64,000 nt of DNA from an uncultured Tropicimonas sp. (GCA_947495685.1 CANLZY010000004.1:124001-188000); one strand, 5' to 3'. Shown: positions 1 through 8,964, counted from the stretch's first letter. Notes: generated by a model not told the origin, from the letters alone. Numbers and translations are program-made.

Positions 1-1508
1 ACATGCGCGACCTGCCGCTGATCACCATCGATCCGGCCGATGCCCGCGACCACGATGATGCCGTCTATGCCCATGCCGACGATGACCCGAAGAATGTCGA
101 CGGCCACGTCGTCTGGGTGGCCATCGCCGATGTCGCGCACTACGTCACACCCGGGACGGCGCTGGATTTCGAGGCCAGGACCCGGGGCAACTCCACCTAT
201 TTCCCCGACCGGGTGGTGCCGATGCTGCCGGACCGGCTGTCCGGCGATTTGTGCTCGCTGCACGAAGGCGTTCCGCGGGCCTGCATCGCGGTCCGGATGC
301 GGTTTGACGAGCACGGTCAGAAGATCGGGCATTCGTTCCACCGGGGCCTGATGCGCTCCCTTGCATCGCTGAATTACCAAGAGGTTCAGGACGCCCTGGA
401 CGGCGCGCCGAATGATGCCTGTGCGCCGATCCTGGACGAGGTTCTGAAACCGTTGCATGCCGCCTATCTGGCGGTGGCGCGGGCCCGCGACCTGCGCCAA
501 CCGCTGGATCTGGATCTGCCGGAGCGGCGCATCGAGCTGTCCGAAGCGGGCGATGTCACCTCGGTCAACTTTCGTGAAAGACTGGTCGCCCATCGGCTGA
601 TCGAAGACTTCATGGTGCTGGCCAACGTGTGTGCCGGCGAAACCCTTGCCGCCAAACGCCAGCCGCTGCTGTACCGGGTGCACGAGGAACCGCCCCCGGA
701 AAAGCTCGACTCCTTGCGCGAGACGGCTCAGGCGAGTGGCCTGACGTTGGCCAAGGGGCAGGTCCTGCAAACCCGTCACCTGAACAAGCTGTTGAACGAC
801 GCCGCCGGCACCGACGTGGCCGAGATGATCAACCTCAGCACGCTGCGGTCGATGACACAGGCCTATTACAGCCCCGAGAACTTTGGCCATTTTGGCCTGG
901 CGCTCAAGACCTACGCCCATTTCACCTCGCCCATCCGCCGCTATTCCGACCTGATCGTGCATCGCGGCCTGATTTCTGCGCACGGCTGGGGCAAGGACGG
1001 GCTGTCGGTTGGTGACATCGAGCGGCTGGACCGCACTGCCGAACATATCTCCGAGACCGAGCGCCGCTCGATGGCGGCTGAACGGGACACGACCGACCGT
1101 TACCTTGCCGCCTATCTGTCGGAGCGGGTCGGCAACGAGTTCACCGGCCGGATCAGTGGCATCGCCCGGTTCGGGGTGTTCGTGAAACTGGATGAAACCG
1201 CCGCCGACGGGTTGATTCCGATCCGGTCCCTCGGGTCCGAATTCTTCCATTATGACCGCGAGGCACAGACCCTGATGGGGTCGGACACTGGGCGCGTGAT
1301 TTCGCTGGGCCAACGCGTGACCGTGCGCCTGACCGAAGCGGTGCCGGTCACCGGCGGGCTGATGCTGGAACTGCTGGAAATCGAGGGCGATCAGGTGAAA
1401 CCCAACACGCAGACGCGTGGACGGGGCAAACCGGTGCGACGCAAACCCGGTCAGGCAAAAGCGCACGCTGGCAAGACCGCCCGGAAGGTGTCGCGCCGTC
1501 GCAAGTGA
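1..1508 (+). CDS. rnr: Ribonuclease R, 3' portion (partial gene)
   Basis: Exoribonuclease R, a processive 3'-to-5' exonuclease of the RNase II family that degrades structured RNA in the cytosol. The frame is open to the window edge and the N-terminal cold-shock/OB domains lie outside it; the ATG at base 3 is internal, not a start. The visible part opens on the catalytic acidic cluster ITIDPADARDHDD (visible residues 7-19, Mg-binding aspartates). The RNB domain continues to about residue 320, followed by an S1 RNA-binding domain (about 376-465). A Lys/Arg-rich tail closes the protein; this tail and the length favour RNase R over RNase II. Family assignment is firm; the start cannot be judged. 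Confidence 0.94.
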   Translation, partial: MRDLPLITIDPADARDHDDAVYAHADDDPKNVDGHVVWVAIADVAHYVTPGTALDFEARTRGNSTYFPDRVVPMLPDRLSGDLCSLHEGVPRACIAVRMRFDEHGQKIGHSFHRGLMRSLASLNYQEVQDALDGAPNDACAPILDEVLKPLHAAYLAVARARDLRQPLDLDLPERRIELSEAGDVTSVNFRERLVAHRLIEDFMVLANVCAGETLAAKRQPLLYRVHEEPPPEKLDSLRETAQASGLTLAKGQVLQTRHLNKLLNDAAGTDVAEMINLSTLRSMTQAYYSPENFGHFGLALKTYAHFTSPIRRYSDLIVHRGLISAHGWGKDGLSVGDIERLDRTAEHISETERRSMAAERDTTDRYLAAYLSERVGNEFTGRISGIARFGVFVKLDETAADGLIPIRSLGSEFFHYDREAQTLMGSDTGRVISLGQRVTVRLTEAVPVTGGLMLELLEIEGDQVKPNTQTRGRGKPVRRKPGQAKAHAGKTARKVSRRRK

Positions 1509-1647
1509 GCGCCAAAGGACGCGCTATGTCCGGAACGGCCGTTCGTCGACTTGAACGTGGCCAGAAACATCAGTGCTCGGAAGAGACATGCTCGCCTCGT
1601 CCATTCGCAGATTTGGTCTGTTGCGCGGTCAGAAGACCACGCCATAG

Positions 1648-1941
1648 GCCCTCACAGCAGCGTTGTTGCCTCCTTCGCAGGTTGCCGTGACCAAGGGCCT
1701 GCCGGAAGACGTCCGCGTTGATGATCAGGGCAACCTGCCGGATATCAGTCACTATTGCTAGAAGGTTCCAGACCTGATGGTAGATCGGCTGTCCATCATG
1801 ATTGGTGCAGATCTGGAGCTGCCGCGAGTGAATGTATCGCCACGGCTCGATCCATCGGTGTACCAGTTGGGTGATCCGGAACGATTCGATCGGCTCAATC
1901 GGACGATCGCCGTCTATGAAACGATCCGGTTCCAGGGTTGA
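1648..1941 (+). pseudogene. Decayed reading frame, identity unknown
   Basis: One frame reads like protein on both sides of a single in-frame TAG (1759-1761). Before the stop it gives a stretch ending GNLPDISHYC; after it, 54 codons can start at the ATG at 1777 and run to the TGA at 1939, including the segment RVNVSPRLDPSVYQLGDP. Residue composition is ordinary for a globular protein, and a strong inverted repeat follows 25 bases after the final stop, as expected after a gene. No good ribosome-binding site precedes the ATG. I do not recognise the family. It could be a remnant of a longer gene or a chance frame; the rest of 1509-2056 holds nothing else I can support. Confidence 0.3.
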
Positions 1942-1965
1942 CGACGTTCGGCTGACCGGGTCGGC

Positions 1966-2012
1966 GGGTTCCTGACCATCCGGGAGCAGGGCGCTTGGAT
2001 GGTCAGGAACCC
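1966..2012 (+). terminator. 16-bp perfect inverted repeat (hairpin)
   Basis: GGGTTCCTGACCATCC (1966-1981) is repeated perfectly inverted at 1997-2012 around a 15-base loop, and the pairing extends further if one bulged G is allowed. There is no T-run after it, so it is not a classical intrinsic terminator. It lies between a gene remnant and the lytic transglycosylase gene and could end upstream transcription or insulate the next gene. Confidence 0.5.
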
Positions 2013-2056
2013 CGCGCTATCGTCAACAATTAGAAACAGTGTCGAGCAGGACGATC

Positions 2057-3322
2057 ATGAAGCAGGACATGTTCCGCGCAGCGGTCTTGGCGGTGATTGT
2101 GCCGTGGGGCGTACAGGCCAATACAATTGCGGTAGAAACCTCGCTGCGCCCCGAAGCACGGCCTGCGGCGAAAGGAGCACAGGTGTCTGAGATACGGGTA
2201 TCGAACGTGGGCTTCGATCAATGGATCGACGGTTTCCGGACACGGGCACAGGCCGAGGGCATTTCGGCCCCTGTGCTGAACGCGGCCTTTTCCGGAGTGC
2301 TCTACAACACCGACGTGATCGCGCGCGACCGGAACCAGTCGGAGTTCACCCGCACGATCTGGGAGTACCTCGACCGGGCCGCGTCGAACGAACGGGTTCT
2401 GACCGGCCGCGAAGCACTGCGCGCCAATGCAGAGTTGCTGGGCCGGATCGAAGAGCGATACGACGTTCCGGCAGAGATTGTCGCGGCAATCTGGGGAATG
2501 GAAAGTGCCTATGGCACCTTTCGAGGCACCGAGAACACTGTCGAGGCGCTGGCTACTTTGTCGTTCGATGGTCGACGCGGTGCATTCTTCGAGACACAGC
2601 TGATCGCGGCGCTGAGAATCCTCGATAACGGCGATGTTTCGGCAAGGGGCATGACCGGAAGCTGGGCGGGGGCGATGGGCCACACGCAATTCATCCCGAC
2701 CTCCTATCAGGCCCACGCGGTCGATTTCGATGCCGATGGCCGACGCGACATCTGGTCGGATGATCCGACGGACGCACTGGCCTCGACGGCCGCCTACCTG
2801 GCGGATGCGGGCTGGGTGAAGGGTCAGCCCTGGGGCGTGGAAGTCCGGTTGCCTGACGGGTTCGACATGGAGTTGACGGGGCATGGGGTCAAGAGAACGC
2901 CGGCAGACTGGGCCGCGCTCGGGGTGCGCAACGTCTATGGCGAACCGGTGCCGGACCACGGGACGGCCTCGGTGATCCTGCCAGGTGGCATGCGTGGGGC
3001 GGCCTTCATGGTATTCAAAAACTTCAGGGTGTTGGCCCGCTACAATGCGGCGGATGCCTATGTGATCGGGGTCGGGCATCTGGCCGACAGGATCCGGGGA
3101 GGGCCGCAGGTTCAGGCAGACTGGCCGCGTGACCTCCGCGCATTGCGGTTGGCCGAGCTGTCGGAGATGCAGGAACGACTGACGGCCGCTGGATTTGACA
3201 CGAAGGGTGTCGACGGCAGGATTGGACCGAACTCGATTGCCGCGATCCGGGCCTTTCAACGGGCGAAGGGGCTGGTGCCGGACGGTTATGCCTCCACAGA
3301 TGTCCTCGACCGGCTTCGTTGA
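2057..3322 (+). CDS. Lytic murein transglycosylase (MltB-like) with peptidoglycan-binding domain
   Basis: Periplasmic lytic transglycosylase that cleaves the MurNAc-GlcNAc bond of peptidoglycan to form 1,6-anhydro ends. The 421-residue product has a hydrophobic N-terminal signal (about 5-21), a SLT_2/MltB catalytic domain (about 50-345) with the catalytic Glu in GMESAYG (residue 149), the family segment GSWAGAMGHTQFIPTSY, and a C-terminal PG_binding_1 domain (about 360-420, DGRIGPNSIAAIRAFQ). I chose the ATG at 2057, preceded by AGGA with good spacing, over a GTG at 2039. No lipobox is visible, so it is probably soluble rather than a lipoprotein like E. coli MltB. It stands alone on this strand. 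Confidence 0.88.
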   Translation: MKQDMFRAAVLAVIVPWGVQANTIAVETSLRPEARPAAKGAQVSEIRVSNVGFDQWIDGFRTRAQAEGISAPVLNAAFSGVLYNTDVIARDRNQSEFTRTIWEYLDRAASNERVLTGREALRANAELLGRIEERYDVPAEIVAAIWGMESAYGTFRGTENTVEALATLSFDGRRGAFFETQLIAALRILDNGDVSARGMTGSWAGAMGHTQFIPTSYQAHAVDFDADGRRDIWSDDPTDALASTAAYLADAGWVKGQPWGVEVRLPDGFDMELTGHGVKRTPADWAALGVRNVYGEPVPDHGTASVILPGGMRGAAFMVFKNFRVLARYNAADAYVIGVGHLADRIRGGPQVQADWPRDLRALRLAELSEMQERLTAAGFDTKGVDGRIGPNSIAAIRAFQRAKGLVPDGYASTDVLDRLR

Positions 3323-3824
3323 TCCGATCAATTCCCCCTGGGCCGCCGCCTCGGGATCAAGGTACCAATATCGCTTCGAATCTGGAACCATGCCGCGTTA
3401 GTGCCCTGACGCTGGGGCGATGCAGGGATTGGAAGAATTGAACCAGCGCAGGATACTGGCCCGGACAAAGGGTGGACAGGGCGCCCGCCCGGTTTACGGG
3501 GGCCGCGACCTCGCGCGATGGGCGGATGCTTTGGGAAATGGGCCGAGAGGGCGGGGTGCAATGGTCCGATAGCGTCCGTGCATCATTTCCGAATGCGGTC
3601 TGGCTGAACACACATGGCAATCATGTCGGGAAAGAGCCCAGTCGGTGGTCGCGGCCAGAGGCTCCCGCCGGCCGCCTCGCGCCTACGCGCTTGGCGACGG
3701 TTGGGCCACGCAGGCCTACGGCCTGCCGCGCAAAGCGGCGAGGGCAGCACCCTGCAATGATACTTGTCTCGGGAAGGCAGGGCGCGCATCTTTCGCCCCG
3801 AAAAGATAGTGCAAGGAGGCGAGG
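3323..3824. other. 502-bp intergenic region with repeat copy and possible coding trace
   Basis: No intact gene is supported here. The plus-strand frame from 3442 to about 3620 contains the segment SFPNAVWLN, which faintly recalls the C-terminus of CoxE-type VWA proteins but has no start and no domain upstream. One copy of a 90-bp intergenic repeat occupies 3651-3743. The last bases hold the strong AAGGAGG ribosome-binding site (3812-3818) of the next gene. Confidence 0.5.
3651..3743 (-). repeat. Intergenic repeat, copy A (about 93 bp, minus orientation)
   Basis: Read on the minus strand, this segment shares an ordered series of exact words with 55571-55660: GCGCGGCAGGC, GGCCCAACCG, AAGCGCGT, GCGCGAG and GCGGGAGCC, with variable bases and a few indels between them. 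Both copies lie between genes. The AAGCGCGT...GCGCG portion can fold on itself. It is probably a dispersed, non-coding intergenic element of this genome. Confidence 0.6.
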
Positions 3825-5522
3825 ATGGCCGAAGGTCGGCACGGGGGGCAGATACTGGTCGACCAGTTGACGCTGAGGGGGGTACGTCGGGTCTTCTCTG
3901 TCCCCGGGGAGAGCTTTCTCGCAGCACTTGACGGGTTGTACGAAAGTGACATCGAGAACATCGTCTGCCGCCACGAGGGGGGCGCCGCGATGATGGCGGA
4001 GGCCCAGGGAAAGCTGACCGGAACGCCCGGGATCGTGTTTGTTACCCGAGGGCCCGGGGCGACCAATGCTGCGGCCGGGTTGCACGTTGCGAAACAGGAT
4101 TCGACCCCGATGATCGCCTTTGTCGGGCAGATCGCCCGGGCGCATCGGGATCGAGAGGCATTCCAGGAGGTTGATTTCACCGCATTCTTCGAGCCGCTGG
4201 TGAAATGGTCCGCCGAGGTGCGCGAGACTGACCGGTTGCCTGAATACATTGCACGCGCATGGAACATCGCGCTGTCGGGACGCCCGGGCCCGGTGGTGCT
4301 GAGCCTGCCGGAGGACATGCTGTCGGATGTGGCTTCGGTTGCGGATATTGCGCCCATCCCACCTGCCATGACACGCCCCGATCACTCTGACTTTGCAAGG
4401 GCGGCCTTGAAACGGCTGGCACGCGCGCGACGACCGTTGATCGTCGCTGGCGGGTCTGGCTGGTCGGCGCAGTCTGCCGACGACTTGCAGGTGTTGGCCG
4501 AGACGCTGGACATCCCTGTGGCAGTGACGTTCCGGCGCCAGGACCATATGGACAACCGCCACGACGCCTATGTCGGGGATCTTGGCGTCGGAATGAACCC
4601 ACTGCTGGGCCAGCGGCTGGCGCAGGCAGATGTTGTTCTGGCGCTTGGCACCCGCCTCGGCGAGAGCGCAACGGCCGGGTACAGCTTGTTCGATCCGACG
4701 GCGCCGGACACGCGTGGGGCCTTGATTCATGTGCATCCCGATCCGAATGAACTGGGCCGCGTTCATGCGCCCTTGATGGCGCTGGCGGCACCGGTGGCGG
4801 ATGTGCTGGCCGACCTGGCGGCCCACGCCGCGCCGATCGCCAATAGCCGGATCTGGACGGCAGAGGCCCGGGCGGACTACGAGGTCTGGCAGGAACCGGT
4901 GCCCAGCCCCGGATCATTGCAGCAGGAAAAGGTGGTTGGCTGGCTGTCGGAGCATCTGCCCGAGGATGCCATCGTAACCAATGGCGCGGGGAACTATGCG
5001 GCCTGGCTGCACCGGTATTTTCGGTTCAAACGCTACGGGACACAACTGGCGCCGACGTCGGGGTCCATGGGGTACGGCCTGCCGGCTGCCATCGCGGCAA
5101 AGCTGGAATACCCGGACCGCACGGTCGTCTGCCTTGCGGGCGACGGCTGCCTGCAGATGACCATCAACGAGCTGTCGACGGCGGCCCAATATGGCGCGGC
5201 GATCCTTGTGTTGGTGGTGAACAACGGCCGCTACGGCACGATCCGGATGCACCAGGAAGGCACCTATCCCGGTCGGATCAGCGGCACCGACCTGTTCCTG
5301 CCCGATCTGGTGATGTTGGCGCGGGCCTACGGTGGGTTTGGCGCAACCGTGACGCAGAACAGCGATTTTCCCGGTGCGATGCGGGATGCGATGGACTGCG
5401 GCACGCTTGCGGTCCTTGATCTGCGGGTCGATTCGCAGGCCCTTGCCACGGCGCGGACCCTGGATGAGGTCCGCGCAGCGGGGTATGCCCGGCAGCCAGC
5501 GAGCGCCAAGGGCGCGGAGTGA
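3825..5522 (+). CDS. Thiamine-diphosphate-dependent enzyme, acetolactate synthase-like
   Basis: Cytosolic ThDP-dependent decarboxylase/ligase of the acetolactate synthase, benzoylformate decarboxylase and glyoxylate carboligase superfamily. The 565 residues follow the usual order: Pyr-binding domain (about 8-175) with the catalytic Glu at 51 (CRHEGGAA) and the RGPGATNA segment, central domain (about 195-325), and PP-binding domain (about 370-540) with the GDGCLQ...NNGRYG metal/diphosphate motif. The start has a strong AAGGAGG site seven bases upstream. No small regulatory subunit (ilvN) follows, so it is probably not the housekeeping biosynthetic enzyme; the real substrate is unknown. It is monocistronic and converges with the I78 lipoprotein gene. 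Confidence 0.85.
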   Translation: MAEGRHGGQILVDQLTLRGVRRVFSVPGESFLAALDGLYESDIENIVCRHEGGAAMMAEAQGKLTGTPGIVFVTRGPGATNAAAGLHVAKQDSTPMIAFVGQIARAHRDREAFQEVDFTAFFEPLVKWSAEVRETDRLPEYIARAWNIALSGRPGPVVLSLPEDMLSDVASVADIAPIPPAMTRPDHSDFARAALKRLARARRPLIVAGGSGWSAQSADDLQVLAETLDIPVAVTFRRQDHMDNRHDAYVGDLGVGMNPLLGQRLAQADVVLALGTRLGESATAGYSLFDPTAPDTRGALIHVHPDPNELGRVHAPLMALAAPVADVLADLAAHAAPIANSRIWTAEARADYEVWQEPVPSPGSLQQEKVVGWLSEHLPEDAIVTNGAGNYAAWLHRYFRFKRYGTQLAPTSGSMGYGLPAAIAAKLEYPDRTVVCLAGDGCLQMTINELSTAAQYGAAILVLVVNNGRYGTIRMHQEGTYPGRISGTDLFLPDLVMLARAYGGFGATVTQNSDFPGAMRDAMDCGTLAVLDLRVDSQALATARTLDEVRAAGYARQPASAKGAE

Positions 5523-5543
5523 CTCGCCCCGGCATCATTTAAG

Positions 5544-5999
5544 TCAGCCGCAGGCGACCTGTTCGATGGTGCCCTTGTTGCCGACATAGAAATTGACCCG
5601 CATCGGATTGTATTCCTGCGTGACGATGTCCCGAATGCCGACGATCCGGTAGGGCACCGTCAGGCCCGCGGCTTCGATGGCGGCAACCGTCTGGCCGCGG
5701 TACATCTGGTAGTTTTCCAGCTTGCAGGTATCGGGCAGACGCTCTGTCAGGCCATCGGCGCCGCCTTCCTCGATCGTGGTGTAGGGGTCTTCCTCTACCA
5801 GCGCCAGCGCCGGGTCGACGATCTGGCCGTCGGGGCCATAGGTCGGTTCGGTCGGGACGACGACGGTGGGCGCCGTGGGCGTCGCCTGCGCCGGGTCGTT
5901 CACGAAGATCTCTTCGGTGATCGGCGGATCATTGATGTCGTCACAGGCCGCCAACATTACGAGCAGCGCCGCTGCGGTTGTCAGAAATCTTGAAGTCAT
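5544..5999 (-). CDS. Putative lipoprotein with peptidase-inhibitor I78-like domain
   Basis: A 151-residue exported lipoprotein. The N-terminus has a signal peptide ending in a lipobox (VMLAAC, Cys at residue 19), followed by a Pro/Thr-rich linker (about 25-80) that would hold the domain away from the membrane. The C-terminal 65 residues, from DTCKLENYQMYRGQTVAAI to the terminal VACG, match the spacing of the I78 serine-protease inhibitor family (conserved Cys, a short helix, the RIV...NPMRVNFYV strands and a closing G-I-x-x-V-x-CG). That match is from memory of the family. It would then inhibit proteases in the periplasm. It is transcribed alone, divergent from adhI. Confidence 0.65.
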   Translation of the reverse strand: MTSRFLTTAAALLVMLAACDDINDPPITEEIFVNDPAQATPTAPTVVVPTEPTYGPDGQIVDPALALVEEDPYTTIEEGGADGLTERLPDTCKLENYQMYRGQTVAAIEAAGLTVPYRIVGIRDIVTQEYNPMRVNFYVGNKGTIEQVACG

Positions 6000-6072
6000 A
6001 CATCCCTCGCGTGTTGCATTGCGCGGACTCTTCGCCCACGGTTTTGCGGCACTTTAACCGGAGGACAGGGCA

Positions 6073-7185
6073 ATGAAAACGCGCGCTGCAGTAGCACTCG
6101 AAGCAGGCAAGCCGCTCGAGGTGATGGAAGTGAACCTCGACGGGCCGCGGGCTGGAGAGGTTCTGGTGGAAATCAAGGCCACCGGCATCTGTCATACGGA
6201 CGAATTCACCCTGTCTGGTGCCGATCCCGAAGGGCTGTTTCCGGCGATCCTGGGGCACGAGGGTGCCGGCGTGGTGCTGGAATGCGGTCCCGGCGTAACG
6301 TCGCTGAAGCCGGGCGATCACGTGATTCCGCTTTACACGCCGGAGTGCCGGGAGTGCGAGTATTGCCTCAATCCCAAGACCAACCTCTGCCAGTCGATTC
6401 GCTCGACGCAGGGACAGGGCCTGATGCCCGACGGCACCTCGCGGTTTTCGATGCTCGATGGCACGCCGATCCTGCATTACATGGGCTGTTCGACGTTTTC
6501 GAATCACACGGTGCTGCCCGAAATTGCCTTGGCCAAGGTTCATCCCGACGCCCCCTTTGACAAGATCTGCTACATCGGTTGCGGGGTCACCACGGGCATC
6601 GGTGCGGTGATCAATACGGCCAAGGTCGAGATCGGCTCGCGCTCGATCGTCTTCGGGTTGGGCGGTATCGGGCTGAACGTGATCCAGGGGCTGCGGCTGG
6701 CCGGTGCCGACCAGATTGTCGGCGTGGATCTGAACCCGGCCAAGATCCCGATGGCCGAGCGTTTCGGCATGACCGATTTCGTCAACCCGGCCGAGGTCGA
6801 GGGCGATCTCGTGTCCTACCTCGTCGACCTGACAAAGGGCGGCGCGGACTACACCTTCGATGCCACCGGCAATGTGAATGTCATGCGGACCGCGCTCGAA
6901 TCAGCTCACAAGGGTTGGGGCGAATCGATCATCATCGGAGTGGCGCCGGCAGGGGCCGAGATCTCCACCCGGCCGTTCCAACTGGTCACCGGCCGATCCT
7001 GGCGCGGCACGGCCTTTGGCGGTGCACGTGGACGCACCGATGTGCCCAAGATCGTCGATTGGTACATGCAGGGCAAGATCGAGATCGATCCGATGATCAC
7101 CCACACCCTGACCCTCGATGACATCAACACCGGCTTTGACCTGATGCACGCCGGAAAATCCATCCGGTCGGTCGTGGTCTACTGA
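6073..7185 (+). CDS. adhI: S-(hydroxymethyl)glutathione dehydrogenase (class III alcohol dehydrogenase)
   Basis: Zinc- and NAD-dependent dehydrogenase that oxidises S-hydroxymethylglutathione, the adduct of formaldehyde and glutathione, to S-formylglutathione; it can also reduce S-nitrosoglutathione. The 370-residue protein keeps the catalytic zinc ligands Cys40 and His62-Glu63 (GHEGAG), the structural zinc cysteines 92, 95, 98 and 106, and the Rossmann motif [16 protein letters not shown] site precedes the ATG. The enzyme for the next step, S-formylglutathione hydrolase, is encoded about 2.9 kb downstream on the same strand. The gene is also called frmA or flhA elsewhere. Confidence 0.95.
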   Translation: MKTRAAVALEAGKPLEVMEVNLDGPRAGEVLVEIKATGICHTDEFTLSGADPEGLFPAILGHEGAGVVLECGPGVTSLKPGDHVIPLYTPECRECEYCLNPKTNLCQSIRSTQGQGLMPDGTSRFSMLDGTPILHYMGCSTFSNHTVLPEIALAKVHPDAPFDKICYIGCGVTTGIGAVINTAKVEIGSRSIVFGLGGIGLNVIQGLRLAGADQIVGVDLNPAKIPMAERFGMTDFVNPAEVEGDLVSYLVDLTKGGADYTFDATGNVNVMRTALESAHKGWGESIIIGVAPAGAEISTRPFQLVTGRSWRGTAFGGARGRTDVPKIVDWYMQGKIEIDPMITHTLTLDDINTGFDLMHAGKSIRSVVVY

Positions 7186-7193
7186 TCTGCCAT

Positions 7194-7226
7194 CCCTCTT
7201 CCTCCTTCTCTGTGGGCGGAAGAGGG
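7194..7226 (+). terminator. Hairpin after adhI
   Basis: CCCTCTTCC (7194-7202) pairs perfectly with GGAAGAGGG (7218-7226) around a 15-base loop, nine bases after the adhI stop. There is no T-run, so it is a likely but unproven terminator or mRNA-stabilising 3' structure. Confidence 0.45.
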
Positions 7227-7543
7227 CGCAATCCCCGAACGGGGGCAGTGTCAGGTTTTCGGACGGAACGCGGGGCCTTTCAACTCTGCCAACAGCAAGG
7301 ATACCCTTGTGATCGAGCAAGTGGTCTGGCAAGGCACCCTAGGTGTCAACACGCCCTCCCAGGCGGTTCAGCGCAGACTGAACTGGTTTGGTGGGGGTCC
7401 ATTTTGGCCAGAATGCAATCATGATCCGCAGCATCCCGCCAGTTGACCCGCCGAATGGTCTGCAAATCGACCGAAGAACCACCATGTATTGATGACCGCC
7501 TGGGCCGATCTGGCCCGGCGACCTGCTCGAAAGAAGAATTCAA
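7227..7543. other. Intergenic region upstream of the NYN-LOTUS gene
   Basis: I find no supported gene, RNA or repeat here. Short frames exist but none has a ribosome-binding site with a convincing product. It presumably carries the promoter of the following gene, which is preceded by GAAAGAAG close to its ATG. Confidence 0.5.
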
Positions 7544-8305
7544 ATGCCAGACGACCGCCCCCTGCTTGCCATCCTGATCGATGCCGACAACACCTCGCCA
7601 CAATACGTCAAGGCGATCTTCGACGAGATTGCGGCCTATGGCGAAGCCTCGGTTCGCCGTGTCTACGGCGACTTTTCGTCCAGCCAGATGAAGGGCTGGT
7701 CCAAGATTCAGGCCGAATTCGGCCTTGTTCCATTTCACCAGCCCGCGAACACCGTGGGCAAAAATGCCTCTGATATCGCGCTGGTGATCGATGCGATGGA
7801 CCTTCTGCACACCGGCCGGTTTGATGGCTTTGTGCTGATTTCCTCGGACAGCGATTTTACGCGCCTTGCCAGCCGCATTCGCGAACAGGGGCTGGATGTC
7901 TACGGCATCGGTCAGCGCAAGACGCCCGAAGCGTTCCGCAAGGCCTGCAAGCGGTTCATCTTTCTGGAGAACATCGACACCAGCGCCAACACCAGAAGCT
8001 CTGCCAGCGCCACTGATACCGCGACGGGTGGCAAGCCGGAACAGGCGCCCGAGCCAGTATCAACCGTCGCGACCGGAACGATGAACCACGCCCGGGACCT
8101 GTTGCTGAAAGCGATGGACAGCATCAACCAGGACGACGACTGGTACACGTTGGGTCAACTGGGACAGTTCGTCGTTTCGGCCAACCCCGATTTCGACACC
8201 CGGACTTACGGCAAGAAAAAGCTGTCGGACCTGGTGGAATCGATCAAGATCTTCGAGACCAAGCGCGGCCCCGGCAACCAGTTGCTTGTCCGACGGCTGG
8301 ACTGA
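7544..8305 (+). CDS. NYN-domain putative RNase with C-terminal OST-HTH/LOTUS domain
   Basis: A 253-residue predicted RNA-acting protein. The N-terminal NYN (PIN-like) domain (about 5-145) carries the acidic residues expected for metal-dependent ribonucleases: AILIDADN, YGDFS, SDIALVIDAMD and SSDSDF. A low-complexity Ser/Thr/Pro linker (about 148-180) leads to a C-terminal LOTUS/OST-HTH domain (about 182-253) with ARDLLLKAM and DWYTLGQLGQFV, a fold that binds RNA. The architecture is known across bacteria (LabA/DUF88-like) but its targets are not. It converges directly on the TetR gene, the two stops abutting as TGATCA. It sits between the two formaldehyde-oxidation genes; a functional link is not shown. 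Confidence 0.85.
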   Translation: MPDDRPLLAILIDADNTSPQYVKAIFDEIAAYGEASVRRVYGDFSSSQMKGWSKIQAEFGLVPFHQPANTVGKNASDIALVIDAMDLLHTGRFDGFVLISSDSDFTRLASRIREQGLDVYGIGQRKTPEAFRKACKRFIFLENIDTSANTRSSASATDTATGGKPEQAPEPVSTVATGTMNHARDLLLKAMDSINQDDDWYTLGQLGQFVVSANPDFDTRTYGKKKLSDLVESIKIFETKRGPGNQLLVRRLD

Positions 8306-8923
8306 TCAGGTGCCGTAGCGCGCCATGAACATCTCGACGGCGCCGTCGACAACCCGGGCCTTGTCCGCCTCTGTGAAGTCCGTCTGAAGCCCCATCAGCA
8401 GGCGGGGAAACAGGTCGGCCTTGCACAATTCGACGAACTGGTCGGCGGCAAGGCTCAGGTCGTCGATTTGCAGCTCCTTTCGGGCGATGGCATGGCGGAA
8501 ATACTCCACCAGAACCGCCTGCGACCGCGCAGGGCCGTTGTTCCAGAATTCCTGACCGAGGTCTGGAAAGCGGCCGGTCTCTGCAATGACGATCCGAAAG
8601 ACCGCGCGACCGAAGTCCGACAGGAAAAACGTCAGCATCCGATGCCCCGCCGTTGTCAGCACCTCTGTCGGCGGCAGGTCCGGTGCGATCACGTCAGTCT
8701 GGTCATAGGCCGTGCGGCAACATTCGACGGTTGCGACTTCCATGAACAGCAGGCGCTTGTCGGGGAAATAGCTGTAGAGGGTCGCCTTGGAGACCCCGGC
8801 AGCCCGGGCAATCAGGTCGACGCTTGCGCCTTCGAAGCCCTCTTGCAGAAAGATCTGGCGCGCGCCTTCGACCACCTGGTCGTACTTCCGACCCCGTTTT
8901 ATCTGGCTGGCAGGTGCGTTCAT
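8306..8923 (-). CDS. TetR/AcrR-family transcriptional regulator
   Basis: A 205-residue DNA-binding repressor. The N-terminal TetR helix-turn-helix is clear (about 14-60): ARQIFLQEGFEGASVDLIA then AGVSKATLYSYFPDKRLLF. The C-terminal ligand domain (about 80-205) resembles the AefR-type TetR_C group. It is divergent from the AEC-family transporter gene, and an inverted motif between them (AACCAATCGGTT) is a good candidate operator, so it probably represses itself and the transporter in response to the transported compound. The ligand cannot be read from sequence. Confidence 0.9.
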   Translation of the reverse strand: MNAPASQIKRGRKYDQVVEGARQIFLQEGFEGASVDLIARAAGVSKATLYSYFPDKRLLFMEVATVECCRTAYDQTDVIAPDLPPTEVLTTAGHRMLTFFLSDFGRAVFRIVIAETGRFPDLGQEFWNNGPARSQAVLVEYFRHAIARKELQIDDLSLAADQFVELCKADLFPRLLMGLQTDFTEADKARVVDGAVEMFMARYGT

Positions 8924-8952
8924 GCAAGTTCCTCCACTGCGGACAAGTTCTA

Positions 8953-8964
8953 AACCAATCGGTT
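8953..8964. promoter_or_regulatory. Candidate TetR operator
   Basis: AACC-AATC-GGTT is a short inverted repeat 29 bases upstream of the TetR gene start, in the divergent promoter region shared with the AEC transporter. Its place and symmetry suit autorepression by the adjacent regulator; this is inference from position. Confidence 0.5.

Noticed and set aside
2030..3391. 453-codon minus-strand frame opposite the lytic transglycosylase
   Set aside because: Antisense shadow of a clear MltB-like gene. The first 23 codons (MVPDSKRYWYLDPEAA) look protein-like, but the rest is not.
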